From an uncultured Atopobiaceae bacterium (GTDB lineage Bacteria > Actinomycetota > Coriobacteriia > Coriobacteriales > Atopobiaceae), in contig CAJOKK010000014.1 of NCBI GenBank assembly GCA_905235165.1, positions 1 to 20,713 of the forward strand: a stretch of DNA of 20,713 nucleotides, read 5' to 3'. Below are positions 7,137 through 14,277 of this stretch, one piece after another. Below the pieces are notes generated by a model. It was not told the origin of the DNA and ran no database searches. It was given only the letters and a program-made list of their open reading frames with translations. Positions within the stretch are counted from its first letter, which is position 1; each line of letters begins with the position of its first letter. The translations under genes were made by a program, and so were the position numbers.

Positions 7137-7910
7137 CTACTTACTCACGGAGGCAACGTTCACCGGGAAGGTGAAGTAGGTGTCGGGATAGGGCTCATTC
7201 TCGAGGGTGAAGTGCCACCACTCCTCCTCGAGCGGCTTGAAGCCGCTGCCCACCATGATGTCACGCAAGACCATACGCAGGTCGTACTGGGCGTCGGTTA
7301 TGTCACGATAGTCGGGATGCGAGAGCTGGCCAAAGTAGTCGAAGGTGCCACCCATGTCCGCTTCGCGCTCGGTCTTCATGTCGAAGAGCGTGAGGTCGAC
7401 GGTCGAGCCACGGGTATGGCCGCTCTTCTCCGCGATGTAACCCTGATCAAAAAGAACCGACTTGTCCAGCTCGGGATAGAAGTACTCCTTCATGCGAGTA
7501 TCTTCGATGTCCTTGCTCCAGCGCACAAAGTGGTCAACCGCCTTCTGCGGACGATAGGCATCGAAGATCTTCAGGCGATAGCCCTTGTCCTTGGCGGCAG
7601 CCGCGGCATTGGCAAGCGCCTCGCCGGCCTCGCGCGTGATGAGCGAGACGGGCTGCTCATAGCCATCAATGCGATCGCCCACGAAGTTGTAGGTCGTGTA
7701 GTAGCGAATCTCCTGGATGGCATCGGGCACCACATCGGCAAGAAGAACGAAGCCGGACGCATCGGCCTCAGGGGTCGTCTTGTCAGCCGGCGTCGCCTCG
7801 CCGTTCTGCCCAGAGTCATCCTGCTTCTTCGAAGAACACGCGGACATGGAGAAAAGCGCCGCCGTTCCCGCAAGTGCCGACAAGAACTCTCGTCTGTTGA
7901 CGTTTTGCAT
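7137..7910 (-). CDS. D-Ala-D-Ala dipeptidase family lipoprotein (peptidase M15D, VanX-like), Tat-type leader
   Basis: 257 aa. The leader NRREFLSALAGTAALFSMSAC carries a twin-arginine motif and a lipobox with Cys25, so the protein is probably exported folded and lipid-anchored. A low-complexity linker (26-50) precedes the catalytic domain. VanX-type motifs are all present: YNFVGDRIDGY (74-84), FDAYRPQ with Arg120, SGHTRGSTVD giving zinc ligands His165 and Asp172, and EEEWWH with catalytic Glu230 and ligand His233. Classical VanX is cytoplasmic and gives vancomycin resistance. A surface-anchored form more likely trims or scavenges D-amino-acid dipeptides from peptidoglycan. The ATG at 7910 has GAGGGG about 10 bases upstream. 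Its place between the SDR and LysR genes is unexplained. Confidence 0.9.
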   Translation of the reverse strand: MQNVNRREFLSALAGTAALFSMSACSSKKQDDSGQNGEATPADKTTPEADASGFVLLADVVPDAIQEIRYYTTYNFVGDRIDGYEQPVSLITREAGEALANAAAAAKDKGYRLKIFDAYRPQKAVDHFVRWSKDIEDTRMKEYFYPELDKSVLFDQGYIAEKSGHTRGSTVDLTLFDMKTEREADMGGTFDYFGQLSHPDYRDITDAQYDLRMVLRDIMVGSGFKPLEEEWWHFTLENEPYPDTYFTFPVNVASVSK

Positions 7911-7993
7911 ACCAGTCAGTCCCCTCAAGCCGTTACGTACAATTCCCTTGAAATCGTAGCTGAATCCCCGATAGCCATCACGCGGACGAGGCC

Positions 7994-8857
7994 TTAGGCC
8001 AGGCCGCAAAGGCGCTCGCTCGCCTCCCAGAGCTCGCGGGCGTTCTCGTCGTTGTAGGAAAGCTCCGAGCTCGGCACTGCCGTCGTGGAACGGTCATAGT
8101 AGTTTGCCGAGGTCGTAGCCAGGGTATCGTCCAGCACCAACTCTGCCAGGGCGTCGGAAGACTTCTCAAGATCGCCAAGGCGGTGGGGCATGGTGTGTTT
8201 GACCATGGCAACGTGGGCGCGATTGGTCTTGGCGAAGTTCGTCTGCATCATGCCGGGATTGAAAGCGTTGGCGCTAACGCTCGACCCTTGCTCCTCCAAG
8301 CGGCGCGCCAGCTCGTGGATGAAATAGATGTTGGCCAGCTTGGAGTAGGAGTAACGCATGCGCAGGTTGACCTTCGAGCCGTCCGCATAGGCCAGTGCCT
8401 CCGTGCCCGGCCAGACCATCTTGCCCATGGGCGAGTCGTGCATGTCGCTCGTGGTGGAGATGACCTTGCCCTGCTCGTCCATCTGGTCGAGCAGCAGGTT
8501 GGCAAGAAGGAAGTGGCCCAGATGGTTCGTCTCGAAGACGATGTCCATGCCGTCCACGGTCGTGCCCTCATGCATGCCGCTGATGCCCGCATTGAGCAGA
8601 AGGGCGTAGATGGGGCCGAAACCGGCATCTTTGTAGGCATCGGCGGCGGCGCGCACCGAATCCAGCGACGCAGTATCGAGCGTGATCGTCGTCACGTTCT
8701 TGTTACCCGTCTCGGAAACGATCTGGGCAACGGCAGCCTCGGCCTTCTCCGCATTGCGGCAGGCCAAGACCAGACGATAGTCCTCGTGAGCGGCAATCTT
8801 TCGAGCAGCCTCGAAGCCCAGACCCGAGTTCGCTCCGGTGATGATGACGTTCCTCAC
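7994..8857 (-). CDS. SDR family oxidoreductase, retinol dehydrogenase/protochlorophyllide reductase-like
   Basis: 287 aa. TGANSGLG at 7-14, ACRN at 32-35 (NADPH-type Arg), LLLNAGIS at 87-93, a Ser in ISTTSDMH near 134-137, and Tyr169-x3-Lys173 in YSYSK are all in place. The long region after the active site matches the RDH/POR-like subgroup rather than FabG types, so it is not a close copy of the SDR at 3151-3936. A GTG start at 8857 is used, with GGGAG 7-8 bases upstream. It follows the amidohydrolase stop by 21 bp, so it is almost certainly co-transcribed with the PNPOx and decarboxylase genes. It probably handles a carbonyl or alcohol on the same substrate. Confidence 0.9.
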   Translation of the reverse strand: MRNVIITGANSGLGFEAARKIAAHEDYRLVLACRNAEKAEAAVAQIVSETGNKNVTTITLDTASLDSVRAAADAYKDAGFGPIYALLLNAGISGMHEGTTVDGMDIVFETNHLGHFLLANLLLDQMDEQGKVISTTSDMHDSPMGKMVWPGTEALAYADGSKVNLRMRYSYSKLANIYFIHELARRLEEQGSSVSANAFNPGMMQTNFAKTNRAHVAMVKHTMPHRLGDLEKSSDALAELVLDDTLATTSANYYDRSTTAVPSSELSYNDENARELWEASERLCGLA

Positions 8858-8878
8858 GGCTTGCTCCCTTCTCCCAAC

Positions 8879-9883
8879 CTACAGACCCATCAAGCGCTCG
8901 GCGTTGCCATGCGCGATGAGCTCCTTGGCCTCGTCGGAGATGTTGGCCTCGGTCAGGAAGGCATAGCTATCCCCCACCTCGACATAGGGGTAGTCAAGCG
9001 CGTACATCATGTGATCGGCGCCCATGACCTTGACCAGGTACTCGAGCTGGTCGTTCGACATGATGCCCGAGGGCGTGATGTAGACCTGCTCCTTGTAGTA
9101 ATCGGAGAAGGAGCGCTCGAGATGCGTGATGTCCTGATCCAAGATCGCGTCCATGCGCTCGAGGAAGGCTGGAATCGTCTCGCCCCAGTGACCGCTGATG
9201 AAGTGCAGGTCAGGGAAGCGATCGAAGATACCCGAGAGGATGAGGCGCGCAATCTGGATGCCGACCTCGCTGTGCCAGCCGTAGCCCGCGCTCGAGAGCT
9301 CCGAGCCCACCACATAGCTATAGGCGTCGCTCAGATAGTAGGTCTCCTGCACCTCGCGCGGGACGAAGGCGGGATGGAAGTAGACAGGAACGCCCAGCTC
9401 TGCCGCCGCCTCGAAGATGGGGAGAAACTCAGCCTCGTTGTAGAAGCGCCCGCGCTGACGCCCGGCCAGCATCGCCCCGGAAAAGCCGAGCTCTTCCACG
9501 CAACGGCGCAGTTCGTCGGCGGCTTCCTTCGGGTCCATGAGATGAAGCGTGGCAAATCCGCCGAAGCGGCCCGGATACTCATCCATATGCTCACGCGTGA
9601 TGTCGTTGGCCATGCGGCAGATCTTCTTGGCGTCTTCCGTCGAGGCACCATCATTCACCGTCGAGGTGAGCGAGAGCACCTGCATGTCAATCTTCTGCTC
9701 GTCCATGAAGGCGATGCGCTTGTCGAAGTCGAGCAGCTGCTCACCAGGAAAGGCCCGCTTGCGCAAGAAGTCCATGACCTCCTGCTGCTCCGGGCTCATG
9801 GGTGGGCGCTCAATCGAGAGGCTGTTGTTGGCCTCCATAAGCCTGCGATCGGTATAGTGCTCCTCAAGCGTGATGATACGCAT
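8879..9883 (-). CDS. ACMSD-family amidohydrolase/decarboxylase, copy 1
   Basis: 334 aa, the size of gamma-resorcylate, 2,3-dihydroxybenzoate and ACMS decarboxylases. Metal ligands of this amidohydrolase subfamily are visible: Glu7-x-His9 in LEEHY, His170 in VYFHP, His232 in SGHWGE and Asp297 in ALDYPY. These enzymes use one divalent metal (Zn or Mn) to decarboxylate hydroxylated benzoates or muconate semialdehydes without oxygen, and some are hydrolases. The ATG at 9883 follows a G-rich site in AGGGGGTTGC. It lies 40 bp after a paralogue with the same motif order, so the pair arose by duplication and may share a complex or act on successive intermediates. Confidence 0.92.
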   Translation of the reverse strand: MRIITLEEHYTDRRLMEANNSLSIERPPMSPEQQEVMDFLRKRAFPGEQLLDFDKRIAFMDEQKIDMQVLSLTSTVNDGASTEDAKKICRMANDITREHMDEYPGRFGGFATLHLMDPKEAADELRRCVEELGFSGAMLAGRQRGRFYNEAEFLPIFEAAAELGVPVYFHPAFVPREVQETYYLSDAYSYVVGSELSSAGYGWHSEVGIQIARLILSGIFDRFPDLHFISGHWGETIPAFLERMDAILDQDITHLERSFSDYYKEQVYITPSGIMSNDQLEYLVKVMGADHMMYALDYPYVEVGDSYAFLTEANISDEAKELIAHGNAERLMGL

Positions 9884-9923
9884 TGCAACCCCCTATCCAT
9901 ACAAGCACAGGTCTACGATGCAC

Positions 9924-10913
9924 TTACAGGTTCAGGATTCGCTCGGCATTGCGATGTGCGATCTTCTCCCGCACGTCGTCTTCCAGGTCGGACTCATCAA
10001 GGAAGCTGCCGATGTTGTCGATCTTGCGATAGGGATAGTCTTCTCCCCAGAGGATGTGATCTGGCCCAAAGGTGTCGAGACAGAAGCGCATGTTCTCGCC
10101 ATACAACATTCCCGACGGATTGACGTACACGCTGCGTTTGAAATAGTCGCTCGGCTTGAGCTCGCACGGAAGCAGCTCGCGCGCGATCTCGTCGCTGCGA
10201 TACATGTAGTAGGCAACCAGCTCTCCCCAGTGGCCGCAGATGACCTTGAGCTCAGGCAGCTCGTCAAAGACGCCGGCAAACATGAGGCGCAGGATCTGCA
10301 CTCCCACGTCATAGTGCCAGCCGACACCAAAGCCGGCGAACTGGAAGGTGAACTGCTCTGACCAGTCGCCCCCGTAGTAGCGCTTCGTGATTTCCGGATC
10401 GATCATACCGGGATGTAGGTACAGGGGAACACCGAGCTCTGCAGCCTTCTCAAAAATGGGTCGATACAGCTTGTTGTCATAGGGAAGACCCTGGTAATGG
10501 CCAGAGAGCATGGCACCGACAAAGCCAAGTTCGCCTACCGTGCGCTCCAGCTCGGCGGCCGCAGCCTCACCATCGCCCAGCGGCAGATGGGCAAAGCAGG
10601 AGAAGCGCCCCGGGTGTGCCGCGGCATTGCTTGCCATCTCGTCGTTTGCCTCCCGACAAAGTGAGATGGACAGCTTGGGGTCAAGCGTGGCGGGCATTCC
10701 ACTTACATAGCTTATGACCTGACGATCGATGCCATGCGCATCCATATAGGCAATACGGTCTGCCCCCATGCTCGTGACGTCCGGGTTTTCTGAGCCAAAC
10801 ATGGCTCGTGTCCGCTTGGCAGCCTCGACGTTTCCCGCCCGTTCCATGGCAGCGGCGATCTTCTCGTTCACTCGTTCTGAGCAGTAATGCTCCTCAACCG
10901 TAATGACGCCCAT
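9924..10913 (-). CDS. ACMSD-family amidohydrolase/decarboxylase, copy 2
   Basis: 329 aa and clearly a paralogue of its downstream neighbour. It has VEEHY with Glu7 and His9, LYLHPG with His167, CGHWGE with His228 and GEDYPY with Asp292. The shared ending HxNAERIxxL is the same in both. The two differ in the 15-50 region and around 170-195, which in this family lie near the active-site mouth, so substrate ranges probably differ. The ATG at 10913 has AGGAGG 5 bases upstream. It follows the PNPOx-fold gene by 27 bp. A metal-dependent non-oxidative decarboxylase is the best family guess; hydrolysis of a ring-cleavage product is the main alternative. Confidence 0.92.
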   Translation of the reverse strand: MGVITVEEHYCSERVNEKIAAAMERAGNVEAAKRTRAMFGSENPDVTSMGADRIAYMDAHGIDRQVISYVSGMPATLDPKLSISLCREANDEMASNAAAHPGRFSCFAHLPLGDGEAAAAELERTVGELGFVGAMLSGHYQGLPYDNKLYRPIFEKAAELGVPLYLHPGMIDPEITKRYYGGDWSEQFTFQFAGFGVGWHYDVGVQILRLMFAGVFDELPELKVICGHWGELVAYYMYRSDEIARELLPCELKPSDYFKRSVYVNPSGMLYGENMRFCLDTFGPDHILWGEDYPYRKIDNIGSFLDESDLEDDVREKIAHRNAERILNL

Positions 10914-10940
10914 GCCTGCCTCCTTGAGAGAGCCTTCGAA

Positions 10941-11339
10941 TTACTCGATGACCTCAGCATTGCCTGCCATGTCAAAGATGGTTGCCGTGGCATCCTCAAG
11001 GTGGAACATCATCATCTTCTTGCCGGTCTCGTCGTTGTAAACCTGACGCAGATGCGGCAAGGCATCAAGGGCGACCTCGACATAGCTCGGATCGTCATCA
11101 AAGACCACGCGACCGGTATAGCGCAACCAGGTATGGTTCTGGGCGTTGAAGGCAACGATCTCCGTCAAGGGATTAGCCACAAGCTGGCGATAGACATCCT
11201 TGAAGTCACCGATGCCAAAGATAACCTTGCCGTCTATCTCGTGATGGGCCCCAAGCGGACGAACCTTAGGCTGGTCGCCGTCCTCGGTCGCCAAGAAAAA
11301 GACACCTGCCTCAGTGAGAAAATCGTTAATCTTGCCCAC
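10941..11339 (-). CDS. PNPOx-fold (pyridoxamine 5'-phosphate oxidase-like) flavin-binding protein
   Basis: 132 aa, the size of stand-alone split-barrel PNPOx-like proteins common in anaerobes. The segments VFFLATEDGDQPKVRPLG, KVIFGIGDFKDVYRQL and YTGRVVF are the usual FMN-phosphate-binding strands. Relatives include FMN-dependent reductases and heme- or F420-binding proteins, so the cofactor is likely FMN but is not proven. A GTG start at 11339 follows AAGGGGG by 6 bases. It is the first gene of a tight run with two decarboxylases and an SDR (gaps 27, 40 and 21 bp). The 111-bp gap upstream holds a TGACTC palindrome that may be an operator. Confidence 0.85.
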   Translation of the reverse strand: MGKINDFLTEAGVFFLATEDGDQPKVRPLGAHHEIDGKVIFGIGDFKDVYRQLVANPLTEIVAFNAQNHTWLRYTGRVVFDDDPSYVEVALDALPHLRQVYNDETGKKMMMFHLEDATATIFDMAGNAEVIE

Positions 11340-11358
11340 GTGATACCCCCTTCAACAG

Positions 11359-11373
11359 TGACTCTTCGAGTCA
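11359..11373. promoter_or_regulatory. TGACTC inverted repeat upstream of the PNPOx/decarboxylase operon
   Basis: TGACTC-TTC-GAGTCA is a perfect 6-bp inverted repeat with a 3-bp centre, 20 bases upstream of the GTG start. It could be an operator for a dimeric repressor or a short leader hairpin overlapping the upstream side of the ribosome binding site. No clear -35/-10 pair was found around it. Confidence 0.4.
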
Positions 11374-11450
11374 TATCGCCATAAGGTACAACGTTTTGAG
11401 CATGGCACAGCAAGGTGCCCAGACAAGCAGAATTCGGTATTCGGTTGAGG

Positions 11451-12410
11451 CTAGCTGACGACTCGATGGTCTACGTAAACATCGAGACGCTCATCAAACA
11501 ACCTCGACAGCTCCTCCATCGAAAGCGGGGTGCCTGTCAGAAGCTTGGTCTTGACGGCTTCGTTGCACACCCGAACGATGTCGGCTTGGCACAGCAGCGA
11601 GGCCTTCTCTGCAAGAATGGCCATGTTCTCGCAATCGACATCAGGGCCCACAGTCTGCCTGATGATCCTAAGCGCCTCATCGGTCGTGGGTAAATCGTAG
11701 GTGAGAACGTCGTCAAAGCAGCGAAGCAGATTGCTATCGAGCAACGAAGAATCGTGGGTCACGGCGATGATGATGCTATCCGGGCTGCTCTCCTCAAGGA
11801 AGCGCATGAAGGAGCCCAGAATCACGCGCAACCTCTCAACGTCCTCAAGCTCTGAGCCTCGAGAAGCAACCTCGTCAAACTCCTCAATGAGGTATATGCC
11901 CGGTTGACTACCGATAGATACGAGAAGCTGCTGCAGTTCTTCAGATGTCTTGTTCTGGCATTTGTGAAGCAAGTCGAGGGAGCGGGCGGAGAAGAGCGGC
12001 CTGCCAAGCTCCGAGGCAATCACGGAGGCGGTCATGGTCTTCCCACTCCCCGGAACGCCCTCGAGCAGAATGCAGCGACGATTGGAAAGACCGATTCGAG
12101 AGAGTTCGGCCCGCTGGCGATACTCTTCAAGGAGTCGTTCCAGCTTGGTGCGTACTTCACGGGAAACCACTAGGTGGTCAAAGGGAATGTTGGGAAGCGA
12201 GCAAGTAAAAAACGACCCAACCGGCACGGAAGAACATCCCTCCGCAAGTCGCTGAGGATCCCTTACAAGAGCAGCAATCCGCTCGGCGTCCTGAGTCCGT
12301 CCATTATCGGCGGCGAGCTTTGCCAAACGTGCGAGGACCGCGTCAAACATCTCGTCATCGCCCCGATAGTGAGCCTCGGCAAGGGCTTCCAACTGATCAA
12401 TAAGCGCCAT
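11451..12410 (-). CDS. AAA+ ATPase with N-terminal helical domain
   Basis: 319 aa from MALIDQ. Residues 1-60 form a helical segment, followed by a linker to about 85 and one AAA module. Walker A GVPGSGKT is at 118-125, Walker B IYLIEEFDE at 172-180, sensor 1 region IIIAVTHDSSLLD at 213-225, and a C-terminal lid. The usual second arginine of the LLRRFD motif is Cys in LLRCFDD (228-234), so only one candidate Arg finger remains. The layout recalls the small AAA ATPases paired with subtilisin-like proteases in the IetAS defence system, but no protease gene is present nearby. GGGAAG lies 4 bases before the chosen ATG; an in-frame ATG at 12437 is possible but lacks a site. Function unknown. Confidence 0.85.
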   Translation of the reverse strand: MALIDQLEALAEAHYRGDDEMFDAVLARLAKLAADNGRTQDAERIAALVRDPQRLAEGCSSVPVGSFFTCSLPNIPFDHLVVSREVRTKLERLLEEYRQRAELSRIGLSNRRCILLEGVPGSGKTMTASVIASELGRPLFSARSLDLLHKCQNKTSEELQQLLVSIGSQPGIYLIEEFDEVASRGSELEDVERLRVILGSFMRFLEESSPDSIIIAVTHDSSLLDSNLLRCFDDVLTYDLPTTDEALRIIRQTVGPDVDCENMAILAEKASLLCQADIVRVCNEAVKTKLLTGTPLSMEELSRLFDERLDVYVDHRVVS

Positions 12411-12488
12411 TGGGCTTCCCAATTCTCCTACATCCACGCAATGCGTTGGCGGTCACATTCTTAATGATTATTCGCGTTCCCCCCGAAA

Positions 12489-12517
12489 TTTATACATGCG
12501 AACAATTGAGTCACGAA
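12489..12517 (-). promoter_or_regulatory. Possible promoter for the AAA+ ATPase gene
   Basis: The 187-bp gap before the ATPase gene is much more AT-rich than its surroundings. On the minus strand TATAAA (12489-12494) lies 17 bases after TTCGTG (12512-12517), a good -10 with a weak -35. No other gene was seen in the gap. Confidence 0.35.
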
Positions 12518-12597
12518 ATCTCCCACATTTGAGACACGCATTTCATTTATTTATATAGTTAAGAAGTCCGCGAGAAGACGAGCGCTTTCTTACCCTC

Positions 12598-13536
12598 TTA
12601 GGAGAAGTACCTGTTCAACTTGGGCAACTGACTGCGCACCCAGTCCTGACGGTCAAACAGGTAGGCGCGCGCGTCGGCAATATGGAGGTCGCGAAGCTGT
12701 TCAGAAATCTGCACATGCTTCATGGGGAACAGGGCGCTGCGCAGAAATCCGTAGGCGTTGCACAGCTCCTTGATGTCATCGATTTCTGCCGTATCACTCG
12801 TTTTGAAATAGCTTCTCAACACGAGGTCCCAAAAGCGACGTAGGTTGTCGGGTGACAGGCCACGGTTGGCGTTTCTCCCCGCTATCGTGTCGCAATGAAC
12901 ACGGAAGGCCAAGCCAGCCAGATCGAAGATCGGATGCCCATAGCCAATGTCAACCATGTCGATAAGCACGAGTCTCTCACCGTCCACCATCACGTTGTTC
13001 TCGTGATAGTCACAGTGGTCCATCGTCGGGCGATCCCCTACTGCCTCGATCATCTCCCGAATGAAGGCGTTTTCTGACTCGCTGTAATGAGGGGCCATGC
13101 CATCCGCCCAGCCCGTCCACGTCTGCTTGACCGACGGGAAGATGTCGGCACTCTCGACAACCGTATGGTGAATCTCACGCCAAAGCGACGCGAACTTGTC
13201 CGTTAACTCCTCCATACGCTCGGGATGGGCGGTGATGACGTGCCCCACCGTCTGCGCATCGGCAATCAGCTCAAAGATGACGCCATACTGCGAACCAACA
13301 CGAACAAGCTCAAAGACCTGGGCTGTAGGAATACCCGCCGCGTATGCCTTCGCGGCAAGATCCATCTCCTGCTGAATCTTCTTAAGCGGAACGTTGGGAA
13401 CGTAGCACTTGACGATACGGTCGTGGTCAAGGCGATAGACCGTTGCGCTACGGCCCTTTCCAAGAATCTCATGACCTTCAAGCGAGAGCTCGCGCAAGGG
13501 GCGGCTCATGTCGATAAGGTCAGTCGAACCTGCCAT
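12598..13536 (-). CDS. Aminoglycoside phosphotransferase/choline kinase-fold kinase
   Basis: 312 aa. It has a protein-kinase-like N-lobe with a glycine-rich loop GKGRSATVYRL (27-37) and Lys43 in IVKCY. The Brenner-type catalytic loop HCDYHENN has Asp176, and the DFG-like metal site LIDMVDIG has Asp193 and Asp196, followed by HPIFDLA. This is the APH/ChoK fold, which phosphorylates small alcohols, sugars or antibiotics. It resembles the broad, poorly characterised APH-like groups of anaerobes more than a known resistance enzyme, so a drug-resistance role should not be assumed. The ATG at 13536 has GGGAG about 10 bases upstream; MSRPL nine codons later is an alternative start. It is separated from the ATPase gene by 187 bp and is probably a separate unit. 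Confidence 0.85.
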   Translation of the reverse strand: MAGSTDLIDMSRPLRELSLEGHEILGKGRSATVYRLDHDRIVKCYVPNVPLKKIQQEMDLAAKAYAAGIPTAQVFELVRVGSQYGVIFELIADAQTVGHVITAHPERMEELTDKFASLWREIHHTVVESADIFPSVKQTWTGWADGMAPHYSESENAFIREMIEAVGDRPTMDHCDYHENNVMVDGERLVLIDMVDIGYGHPIFDLAGLAFRVHCDTIAGRNANRGLSPDNLRRFWDLVLRSYFKTSDTAEIDDIKELCNAYGFLRSALFPMKHVQISEQLRDLHIADARAYLFDRQDWVRSQLPKLNRYFS

Positions 13537-13662
13537 GGCATGACCATCTCCCTCACAAAGAAGTGTGTATCCGCATGCTTTTCATGGTACACGACAACAG
13601 ACGCACCCAAGGCACTGCCCCGAAGCAGCATAGACATGACATGCGCCCTACCAACCAAGCTG

Positions 13663-14253
13663 CTAGGGGCGAATGGTGCCACGCTCGATATGTTCTCTGA
13701 TGGCGGGATCGATGACCTCGTCAAAGAGGCGCTTTGAGCCAAGCTCGGTCTTGCGTTGGCGACCATAGACCTGCTCTGCGCTTACGCCATGGGCGGCCCA
13801 ATCAGCACCACCGTTGCTTGTGTTGAGAAGAACGGGCTGCAGGTTGTCCATCGCGTGCGCAAATCGAGACTCCGGCGTCTCATAGGCCTCGAACTCCTCA
13901 AAGAGGGCCATGAGCTCGGCTGCCTGGTCTTCTGGAAGCATCCCGAAGATGCGACGCTTTGCGGCCTCCTCACGCTCCGCCTGGGTCTGCCTGCCCTCAT
14001 CGTCGTAGGCATAGGTGTCTCCAGCATCAATCTCAACCACGTCGTGGATGAGGCACATGAGCATCACGCGCGCGATGTCCACCTCCTCGTTTGCATACTC
14101 ACGCAGAAGGTAGCTCATGGTTGCCATGTGCCAGGCGTGCTCGGCATCGTTCTCACGCCTCCCCTGCCCCGAGAGGTGCGTTTGACGCAGCACGTTCTTC
14201 TCCTTATCGAGCTCGAGCGCAAAGGCGAGCTGACGAGAAAGCCTGTCGTCCAT
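13663..14253 (-). CDS. HD-domain hydrolase (YfbR/HDDC2-like 5'-deoxynucleotidase family)
   Basis: 196 aa. The HD signature is spread as His39 in NDAEHAWH, His70-Asp71 in CLIHDVVEIDAGD, and Asp136 in AMDNLQPVL, the metal ligands of the YfbR/HDDC2 group. These cytoplasmic enzymes remove the 5' phosphate from deoxynucleoside monophosphates using a divalent metal. The sequence is slightly shorter than HDDC2 proteins. ATG 14253 was chosen because GGAG lies 6 bases upstream; an in-frame ATG at 14265 overlaps that site. The gene starts only 24 bases after the stop of the membrane-protein gene, so the two are probably transcribed together. Confidence 0.88.
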   Translation of the reverse strand: MDDRLSRQLAFALELDKEKNVLRQTHLSGQGRRENDAEHAWHMATMSYLLREYANEEVDIARVMLMCLIHDVVEIDAGDTYAYDDEGRQTQAEREEAAKRRIFGMLPEDQAAELMALFEEFEAYETPESRFAHAMDNLQPVLLNTSNGGADWAAHGVSAEQVYGRQRKTELGSKRLFDEVIDPAIREHIERGTIRP

Positions 14254-14277
14254 CAGCGTCTCCATTTCTGAAAGGGA

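Noticed and set aside
8183..10123. Long plus-strand open frame of 646 codons
   Set aside because: It runs antisense to the SDR and amidohydrolase genes, whose motifs, ribosome binding sites and tight spacing are clear. High GC commonly produces such open antisense frames.
12598..13536. Aminoglycoside resistance gene
   Set aside because: The APH/choline-kinase fold is clear, but nothing points to a known resistance family and there is no mobile-element context.
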